Positions 13,695 through 19,446 of a stretch of 19,446 bases of DNA are shown piece by piece. How positions within the stretch are numbered: the first letter of the stretch is position 1; each line of letters begins with the position of its first letter. This DNA comes from CAYMRB01 sp964392615 (GTDB taxonomy: Bacteria > Planctomycetota > UBA8108). The stretch covers positions 1-19,446 of the forward strand of contig CAYMRB010000163.1 of NCBI GenBank assembly GCA_964392615.1, read 5' to 3'. The notes under the pieces are model-generated. The model had not been told where the DNA came from, did not search any database, and saw only the letters and a list, made by a program, of their open reading frames with translations. The position numbers were made by a program, and so were the translations under genes.

Positions 13695-16451
13695 CTAGCG
13701 CTCGTCCGCGGGCGCCTCTCGCCGCTCGAAGAACCGCAGCACCGCCGGCAACAGCAACACGGTCGCCAGCAGAACGACCAACAGCCCGACGACCATCATC
13801 ATGCCGAGGCTCGCGACGCCGCGATGGCTGGCCGTGCCCATCGCTCCGAAGCCGCACATCGTCGTCAGAAACGACAGCGTCACGGCGGCCGCGGTCGTTC
13901 GTCCGACGACGCGCGCGGAGTTCGTCTCGCGGAAGCGGTGCAGCATGTGCACGCCGCCGTCGATCCCGCAGCCGATGAGGATCGGCAGCGCGAAGAAGTT
14001 GGCCAGGTTGAACGTCAGCCCGATCAGAGGCAGAAGCTCGAGCAGCCACAGCAGGCCGATCGCCAACGGCACCATCGCCAGGAGCGAATCGCGAATACTG
14101 CGGAGATCGAGGAGCAGGAACAGGAAGACGATGCCGAACGAATACGCCGCCGCGAGCAGGAATCCCTGCCGCATGCGCCACGCGGACTCGTACACCTGCA
14201 CGGGCGCGCCGGTGACGTCGGGGTCGATCTCGCGCATCGCGGTGATGAAGCGCTCCATCGGCTCTTCCTGCCAGATGTCCTCCTGCGCGTACGCGTAGAC
14301 GATGAAGCGATCCTCGGCCTTCGAGACGAGCCGCCGCCGCAGGATCTCCGGCAGGTCCCTCGGCTCCGTTCGCCGTGGACGCAGCGCCTCGCACAGCCCG
14401 GTGAGCAGACCGTGCGCCTCGCCGAGCCACGCCGCCTGGAATGGCGCCAACCGCGCCGCGGCGTCCTCGCCGCCCTCGTCAAGCGCCTCGACGATCGCGT
14501 TCGCCGCGTCGCTCATCGCGAAGACCTCCTTGGCCATCGCGAGGCTCTCGTCGTCGCCGCGACGCACGAGGGCCGACGAGGCCGCATCGAGCGAGTCGAG
14601 CAACGCGCCGACGGAATCGACCAGCGCGTCGGGGTCGACGTCGGCCGATGGCGCCGCCGGGGCCAGCTGCTCGAGACCGAGCTCGGTCCACGCCGACGTC
14701 AGGATCGCGTGCTTCGCGTCCTGCTCGTCGGGAAGGTACTTCAACACGCTCTCGTACGCGCCGACGATGCCGTCGGCCTTGGCCTTCTCGAGACGCTCGA
14801 CGCGCGCGCGCACGGTCTCGAGGTCGTTGCAGATGAACGCCGCGTACCACGTCGAGAAGTCGGTGTCCTCGATGAGCCTCATCTCCCACTGCACCGACTC
14901 GAGGTTCTGCGCCTGCAGATCGAGGAGATTGGCGCTGTACGGCAGCCCCTCGATCCGCGTGACGCCGACGGCCGTGACGATGCCGAGGACGACCAGAATC
15001 GGCCATCGCCATCGCGGCACGCGGTCGAGCCCGGGAACGCGCACACGCCGGATGCGCAGCGCGCCGTGACGGAGAATGCCGATGCGATCCGCCTGCAGGA
15101 TCAGCACGGGCAGTAGCGTCACCATCGTCAGGAAGCAGATCAGCACGCCGGCGCCGGCGATGAAGCCGAGCTCGCGCAGGCCCTGGAAGTCGACGAACAG
15201 CGTCATGAAGAACGCGCCCGCCGTGGTCACGGCACCGGTTCCGATGCTCGCGCCGGTCGTTTGCAGCGTGCGGACGATCGCTCCGTCGACCGAGCCGTCG
15301 CGGTCGAGCTCCTCCTGGTAGCGCGCGACGAAGTGGATGCCGAAGTCTATCCCGAGGCCGACGAGCATCGCGGCGAACACGATCGACAGCAGGGTCAGAT
15401 AGCCGATCGTCAGCATCGTGACGCCGAACGTCAGCAGGATCGCGACGCCGAGGCACACGACCGACAGGAGCGGGCGCACGAGTCGCCGGAAGAACACGAC
15501 GAACAGCACGAAGACCCCGATGAGAGCGGCGATCGTCGCGCGGCGCATGTCGCGGTCGGTCGTCATCATCTCGTCGGCCTGCAGCACCGGCCGACCGGTC
15601 AGTCCCATCTCGACGCTCGGGAACCGCTCGCGCACGCGATCGAGCGCACCGCGCACGGCGAGGAGAGGCTCGCGGATGAGCTCGACGGTGCCGGTGTCCT
15701 TCTGCGGCAGGATCTCGACGAGGACGTACTTCTCGTCGATCCCGCCGGTCGCCTTGTCGATCCGACCCGTCGTCAGGTAGCCGAGCTCGCGCAGCGGCCC
15801 ATCGACGCCTTCCTCGAGCTGCTCGACCAGGCCGCGCGGCGAGCGTCCCTCGAGCGCCGCGAGCATCGCTTCGAGCGTGTGCCTGAGCATACGGCCCGCG
15901 TGCTCCTCCAGCGCCGTCGCGCCCGCGCCTTCCGCGCCATCGCCGGCCGCTTCGGCGAGGCGATCGACGTCTAGCAGCTCCGCGAACAGCGCGAACAAGC
16001 GATCCAGGCGATCGAGGTCCACGAGGCGGCCCAGCTCGTCGCGGCGCGCGGTGAGGCTCTCGACGAGCGCGCGCAGATCCGCCGGGCTCTGGTACAGGAG
16101 CCCGTAGCCGACCTCGCTCGGCTCGATGCGGTGAAAGACCCACTCGACGTGCTCGGTGAGCTCTTCGACCTCGGTCGCGACGGCCGCGGCCACGCGCGCG
16201 GCGCGCTGCGGATCGTCACCGATCTCGATGGCGACGTAGAGAAACTCGAGGTCGGCGAACTCCTCGAGAAACGCGAGGTACCGCTGGTTGTACTCCAGGT
16301 CGGCACCGACGAGATCGTTCTGGTCGGTCTTGAGATTCCACGACCGCACCGTCGTCACCGCCGCCAGCGCGACGAGCACTGCGTAGACGAACATCGTCCT
16401 CCACGGATGGCGGACGACGCGCTCGGCGAGGAATTGAAGGAGGCGCTCCAT
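13695..16451 (-). CDS. hpnN: HpnN-like RND/MMPL transporter
   Basis: This is a protein of 918 residues with the two-fold layout of RND proteins. One helix (about 19-36) and a large periplasmic loop are followed by five helices; a second copy follows. The membrane motifs repeat as GLGIDFGIHF (Asp369) and GCGIDGGVHM (Asp831), as expected for helices 4 and 10. The loop near NLLDLQAQNLESVQWEMRLI resembles the NLxDPxxESV region of HpnN, the RND protein that takes hopanoids to the outer membrane. Another MMPL family protein is the alternative. I chose the ATG at 16451 because the product starts right at the first helix, with GAGGG about 12 bases upstream. The open frame to 16595 would run into the divergent ribBA gene. 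Shc and hpnG lie 4-7 kb away. It is convergent with the secretin gene (17-base gap). Confidence 0.78.
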   Translation of the reverse strand: MERLLQFLAERVVRHPWRTMFVYAVLVALAAVTTVRSWNLKTDQNDLVGADLEYNQRYLAFLEEFADLEFLYVAIEIGDDPQRAARVAAAVATEVEELTEHVEWVFHRIEPSEVGYGLLYQSPADLRALVESLTARRDELGRLVDLDRLDRLFALFAELLDVDRLAEAAGDGAEGAGATALEEHAGRMLRHTLEAMLAALEGRSPRGLVEQLEEGVDGPLRELGYLTTGRIDKATGGIDEKYVLVEILPQKDTGTVELIREPLLAVRGALDRVRERFPSVEMGLTGRPVLQADEMMTTDRDMRRATIAALIGVFVLFVVFFRRLVRPLLSVVCLGVAILLTFGVTMLTIGYLTLLSIVFAAMLVGLGIDFGIHFVARYQEELDRDGSVDGAIVRTLQTTGASIGTGAVTTAGAFFMTLFVDFQGLRELGFIAGAGVLICFLTMVTLLPVLILQADRIGILRHGALRIRRVRVPGLDRVPRWRWPILVVLGIVTAVGVTRIEGLPYSANLLDLQAQNLESVQWEMRLIEDTDFSTWYAAFICNDLETVRARVERLEKAKADGIVGAYESVLKYLPDEQDAKHAILTSAWTELGLEQLAPAAPSADVDPDALVDSVGALLDSLDAASSALVRRGDDESLAMAKEVFAMSDAANAIVEALDEGGEDAAARLAPFQAAWLGEAHGLLTGLCEALRPRRTEPRDLPEILRRRLVSKAEDRFIVYAYAQEDIWQEEPMERFITAMREIDPDVTGAPVQVYESAWRMRQGFLLAAAYSFGIVFLFLLLDLRSIRDSLLAMVPLAIGLLWLLELLPLIGLTFNLANFFALPILIGCGIDGGVHMLHRFRETNSARVVGRTTAAAVTLSFLTTMCGFGAMGTASHRGVASLGMMMVVGLLVVLLATVLLLPAVLRFFERREAPADER

Positions 16452-16520
16452 CACGGCGCGAGGCCCTCTTCGCGGAAACTGGGTCGCATTTGGCTTGGAC
16501 TCTTCCGCCGTCGAACCATA

Positions 16521-17822
16521 ATGACTCGATCCTCGGAATTCCACCCCGTGCCAAACCCGAACGAATCCCCGAACGAGTTCAGCAGCATCGACCAAGCGGT
16601 CGAGGCCATCGCCGCCGGCGGCCCCGTCATCGTCGTCGATGACTCCGATCCTGACAACGCTGGCGACTTCATCTGCGCGGCGGAAAAGGTCACGCCGGAG
16701 ATCGTCAACCAGATGAGCTCCGGCGGCTGCGGCCAGCTCTTCGTCGCGCTCCTGCCGGATCGCGCTGCCACCCTCGACCTCGAGCCGCTGACGAGGCAGG
16801 GGCCGTCATCCCCGAGCCGCGCGAATGTGACGATCGCGGTCGATCTCGAGTCGACGGCCTCCGGGGTGTCGGCGACCGACCGCGCGGCGACGATCCGTGC
16901 CCTGGCGGCCCCGGAGACCCGTCCGTCAGACTTGCGTCGGCCGGGCAATATCCACCCGCTGATCGCGCGCGAAGGCGGCGTCCTGCGCCGGGCGCGCCAC
17001 ACGGAGTCCGCGGTCGACCTCGTGCGCCTGGCCGGGCTCAGGCCGGCCGGCGTCCTGACGCAGATCCTCGACGACGCCGGCGACGTCGCGCGACGCTGCC
17101 ACCTCGTCGCGCTCGCGCGCCGACACGACATCCCGATCGTCACGATCCGGGACCTCCTGCGGTATCGACGTCGACACGAGAAGCTGGTCGAACGTGCCGT
17201 CGAGACCGTGGTTCCGACGGCCCCGTACGGCGATCTCCTCCTGATCGGATACCGCGTACGTCACGAAGGCCAGGAGCCGCTCGCGATCGTCAAGGGCGAC
17301 CTCACCTCGATCGACAACCCCCTCGTGCGAATGCACTCGTCCTGCTTCACGGGCGACGTGCTCGGGTCGCTGCGCTGCGAGTGCGGCGACCAGCTCCAGA
17401 TGGCGCTCGCCCGCATCACGGCCGAAGGCGCTGGCGCGGTGATCTACCTGCCGCAGGAGGGGCGCGGCATCGGACTCCTCGCGAAGCTCGAAGCGTACGT
17501 CCTGCAGGACAGCGGGCGCGACACCGTGGAGGCGAACCACGATCTGGGCTTCCCGACCGACATGCGCGACTACGGCGTCGGGATCCAGATCCTCAAGGAT
17601 CTGGGCCTCAGCCGAATCCGACTTCTCACGAACAACCCCAAGAAACTCGACGCGTTCATCTACTACGGCTACGACCTCGAGGTCGTCGGGCAGGAGCCGC
17701 TGATCGTTCCGACGAACGTGCACAACGAGCGCTATCTCGCGACCAAACGCGACAAGCTCGGCCATCGGCTGCCGGGAGGATCCGATGCGCCGATGAAAAA
17801 GAAGGCCGGCGAGGGCGACTGA
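16521..17822 (+). CDS. ribBA: RibBA-type protein: degenerate DHBP synthase domain plus GTP cyclohydrolase II
   Basis: This protein of 433 residues has a RibB-like half (about 20-210) and a RibA half (about 218-420). RibA converts GTP to the pyrimidine precursor of riboflavin; RibB makes dihydroxybutanone phosphate from ribulose 5-phosphate. The RibA half looks intact, with zinc ligands Cys275, Cys286 and Cys288 (HSSCFTGD...RCECG), YLPQEGRGIGLL, DTVEANHDLGF and LLTNNPKK. The RibB half aligns with E. coli RibB from memory without gaps (offset 7), but key residues differ: Arg37 to Pro44, Glu38 to Asp45, Glu40 to Ala47, His136 to Asn143 and Glu174 to Gln181. His153 is kept as His160. The RibB reaction is therefore probably lost. 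There is no clear Shine-Dalgarno site before ATG 16521; GTG 16548 is an alternative start. The divergent gap to hpnN is 69 bases. Confidence 0.88.
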   Translation: MTRSSEFHPVPNPNESPNEFSSIDQAVEAIAAGGPVIVVDDSDPDNAGDFICAAEKVTPEIVNQMSSGGCGQLFVALLPDRAATLDLEPLTRQGPSSPSRANVTIAVDLESTASGVSATDRAATIRALAAPETRPSDLRRPGNIHPLIAREGGVLRRARHTESAVDLVRLAGLRPAGVLTQILDDAGDVARRCHLVALARRHDIPIVTIRDLLRYRRRHEKLVERAVETVVPTAPYGDLLLIGYRVRHEGQEPLAIVKGDLTSIDNPLVRMHSSCFTGDVLGSLRCECGDQLQMALARITAEGAGAVIYLPQEGRGIGLLAKLEAYVLQDSGRDTVEANHDLGFPTDMRDYGVGIQILKDLGLSRIRLLTNNPKKLDAFIYYGYDLEVVGQEPLIVPTNVHNERYLATKRDKLGHRLPGGSDAPMKKKAGEGD

Positions 17823-17896
17823 GGCCTGTAGAATTCGGACACTAGCGCACCGATGGCAGTCCGCGTTGCTCCCCGCGTCCCGTCGATCGAGAATCC

Positions 17897-18913
17897 ATGA
17901 CAGGTGCCCCCGTCATCCTCGAGTTCGGCTCGCAATCGCTGAAGGTCCATTACCAGTCCCGCAAGAGCGGCGTGTTCCGCAAGGTGCGGTTTGCGTGGAA
18001 GCTGGGCCACGAGGTGTACTCGACGGGGCGAGTATCCGATACGACCGCGCACCAGGCCATCGACACGATCGGGGAACTCCACAGGCGGGGTATCCACCCG
18101 CGCAACCTGATGGCGATCGCGACCGGTGCCCTGCGCGACGCTGAGAACCGCGATCGCTTCATCCGGCTCTTGGAGGAGAAGCTCGCGACGGAGGTCCGCG
18201 TGATCTCCGGCCGTGAGGAGGCATCGCTTCTTGCGCACGGATACCTCGAGCGACACGATACCCTACCCGCGTTGATCGCCGACATCGGCGGCGGCAGCCT
18301 CGAGCTCGTCTACCTCGGAGAGGACCGCTCGATTCTGCGCGACAGCTTGCCGCTCGGCGCGATCCGACTGCATCACCTCGGCCTCGACCGCACGCTCGAG
18401 ATACTCGGCGAGGCAGGCCCCGCGAGCGAAGGACAGTGGGACCAGAATCTCGTCACGTCGTTCATCGATAGCAGCTTCGACGACGCGTCCCTCGTGTCGA
18501 CCGACGAAATCTTCGCGACCGGCGGCACGGCGAAGGCCATCGCGGACGTGCTGGAGAAAACGTCGTTCACCGGCGAGGAGCTCGACGCGCTGGCGCGCCG
18601 CATCCGAACGGAGGGGCCGCCGCCGGTGCTGAAGCCCGATCGCGCCGAGGTCTTCCTGCCTGGCGTCCTCGTGCTCGCTCGCCTCATCGCCCACGCCCGC
18701 GCCGAGAAGCTGACCTACCTCAAGATTCCGGCCGGTCGGATCTTCCTGCGACGCCTGGCCCAACGCCTCGCGCGCGGTCGCAACGACGAACGCAAGCGGT
18801 TCATGATGCGCGATCTGAGAATCACGGCGATCTACCCGCGCAAGACGGGCATCCATCCGGCGCTCGACAGCCGACTGATCCAGGTCGACCCCGAACAGGA
18901 CGAAGGTGAGTGA
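17897..18913 (+). CDS. Ppx/GppA phosphatase family protein
   Basis: This protein of 338 residues belongs to the exopolyphosphatase/guanosine pentaphosphatase family, which has an actin-like (ASKHA) fold. Visible blocks are AIATGALRDAENRDRFI, VRVISGREEASLLAHGYL (with the Glu pair that follows SG), the phosphate-binding DIGGGSLELV, LGAIRLHH, FATGGTAKAIADVL, and a C-terminal segment (LPGVLVLARLI...LKIPAGRIFLR). The first phosphate loop, normally DxGSNS, reads EFGSQS (Glu9), an unusual change. The protein ends after the two-lobe domain and lacks the C-terminal HD-like domain of longer Ppx/GppA enzymes. It may act on polyphosphate or (p)ppGpp, or on another phosphate substrate; I cannot choose. 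It starts 74 bases after ribBA, with TAGAAT (17829-17834) as a lone -10-like box, and it is followed at 4 bases by the next gene. Confidence 0.85.
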   Translation: MTGAPVILEFGSQSLKVHYQSRKSGVFRKVRFAWKLGHEVYSTGRVSDTTAHQAIDTIGELHRRGIHPRNLMAIATGALRDAENRDRFIRLLEEKLATEVRVISGREEASLLAHGYLERHDTLPALIADIGGGSLELVYLGEDRSILRDSLPLGAIRLHHLGLDRTLEILGEAGPASEGQWDQNLVTSFIDSSFDDASLVSTDEIFATGGTAKAIADVLEKTSFTGEELDALARRIRTEGPPPVLKPDRAEVFLPGVLVLARLIAHARAEKLTYLKIPAGRIFLRRLAQRLARGRNDERKRFMMRDLRITAIYPRKTGIHPALDSRLIQVDPEQDEGE

Positions 18914-18917
18914 AGAG

Positions 18918-19446
18918 ATGAGACGAGCCGAACCGCCCCCGAGGGCAGCTCTGTCAGTCTTCGTGCTCGGACTGTGGCTCGGCGCGAGCGTGATGTTTCT
19001 CGGCGTCGTCGGGTACTCGTTTCCGGGCATCGGACAGGCGCTGCGCAACAACGACAAGCTCGCGGAGCGCGTCGAGTTCGCGCCGGACGACGACGTGAAG
19101 AAGAAGTCGAGCACGCTCTGGGTGCTCGTCGGGGAGCTCAATCGGACGTACTTCTTCGGATGGAACGCGTCGCAGCTCGGCTTCGCGGCACTGACCTTGC
19201 TCGTCGCGATGCGCGACCGTCGCATCGGCGTGGTCGGCCTCGCCGGCCTCGCAGCTCTGATCGTCGTCGCGCTGACGTTCTACCTCGCCCCGGAGATCAC
19301 CGAGAAGGGGCGGCTGCTCGACTTCGCCCCGCGCGATCCGCCGCCGCCGGAGCTCGCCGAGTTCCAGCGGCTCCACTGGATCTACACCGGCCTCGAGGCG
19401 GGCAAGGTCGCCCTGCTGTGCATCGCCGCGTGCGGCGGGCGGCGCG
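18918..19446 (+). CDS. DUF4149-like membrane protein, N-terminal part
   Basis: The gene runs off the right edge, so only 176 codons are seen. The ATG at 18918 is 4 bases after the Ppx/GppA stop, with GGTGAG overlapping the end of that gene, so the two are probably co-translated. The protein opens with a membrane helix (ALSVFVLGLWLGASVMFLGV). A soluble segment rich in Asp and Lys comes next, then ASQLGFAALTLLVAM and GVVGLAGLAALIVVALTFYLA as further helices. After these come ITEKGRLLDFAPRDPPPPEL, FQRLHWIYTGLEAGK, and the start of a fourth helix. The GLWLG start, the GRxxDFxPRDP block and the LHxxYxxLExxK block match what I recall of small DUF4149-type integral membrane proteins. The function is unknown. 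Confidence 0.75.
   Translation, partial: MRRAEPPPRAALSVFVLGLWLGASVMFLGVVGYSFPGIGQALRNNDKLAERVEFAPDDDVKKKSSTLWVLVGELNRTYFFGWNASQLGFAALTLLVAMRDRRIGVVGLAGLAALIVVALTFYLAPEITEKGRLLDFAPRDPPPPELAEFQRLHWIYTGLEAGKVALLCIAACGGRR

Noticed and set aside
12955..14430. Minus-strand open frame across the secretin and the 3' part of the RND gene
   Set aside because: It crosses two well-supported genes and has no coherent domain. Its right part is an alternative frame of the RND gene.
13824..15116. 430-residue plus-strand open frame within the RND gene
   Set aside because: It is an antisense shadow rich in Arg, Gln and Glu with no family features; the minus strand encodes a full RND protein here.
16495..16522. 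Promoter-like pair TTGGAC and CATAAT (16-base spacing) before ribBA
   Set aside because: The -10 box overlaps the ATG at 16521, so transcription would start inside the gene. It would matter only if GTG 16548 is the true start, for which there is no ribosome site.

Overview
The window is GC-rich bacterial DNA with closely packed genes. The best taxonomic clue is the trio at the left end: the tail of a DUF1549/DUF1553 (planctomycete cytochrome-type) protein, a Tat-exported DUF1501 protein and a secreted PPC-domain protein. This trio is typical of Planctomycetota and some related or soil lineages. A high-GC planctomycete is therefore likely, but this is an inference from gene content and not from a marker gene. 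There are no rRNA or tRNA genes, no CRISPR array, no insertion sequence and no phage gene. This looks like a chromosomal region carrying a mixture of housekeeping and envelope/lipid genes.

Layout. (1) 1-4263, plus strand: the DUF1553 tail, DUF1501 and PPC genes form an exported-protein operon, with a strong GC hairpin (2022-2048) between the second and third genes. (2) 4383-6431: metG, methionyl-tRNA synthetase with the C-terminal tRNA-binding domain, perhaps read from a leaderless transcript. (3) 6432-6833: about 400 bases with no supported gene, a possible promoter and some small repeats. (4) 6834-10456: shc (squalene-hopene cyclase), an HpnG-like nucleosidase/phosphorylase starting one base after the shc stop, and a small two-helix membrane protein overlapping hpnG by 8 bases. 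(5) 12397-10501, minus strand: a PhnD-like periplasmic binding protein and a TatT-like helical-repeat lipoprotein. (6) 12640-13677, plus strand: a short secretin-family protein, divergent from the binding protein. (7) 16451-13695, minus strand: an HpnN-like RND transporter, which returns to the hopanoid theme. (8) 16521-19446, plus strand: a RibBA-type riboflavin enzyme, a Ppx/GppA-family protein and a partial DUF4149-like membrane protein.

How the genes may work together. Shc makes the pentacyclic hopane skeleton. HpnG removes adenine from adenosylhopane on the way to bacteriohopanetetrol-type side chains. The HpnN-like RND protein is the expected carrier of hopanoids to the outer membrane. 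The small membrane protein coupled to hpnG is a candidate new member of this pathway. The PhnD-like, TatT-like and secretin genes look like envelope proteins without their usual partners: no permease and no secretion machinery are visible.

Most notable observations: (a) the RibB half of RibBA aligns without gaps to E. coli RibB but has lost several catalytic residues while the GTP cyclohydrolase II half is intact; (b) the cyclase carries an insertion of about 60 residues with 17 Asn-Gly dipeptides, encoded by AACGGC hexamer repeats; (c) the secretin lacks the family signature near its C-terminus. Family comparisons are from memory; no search was run.
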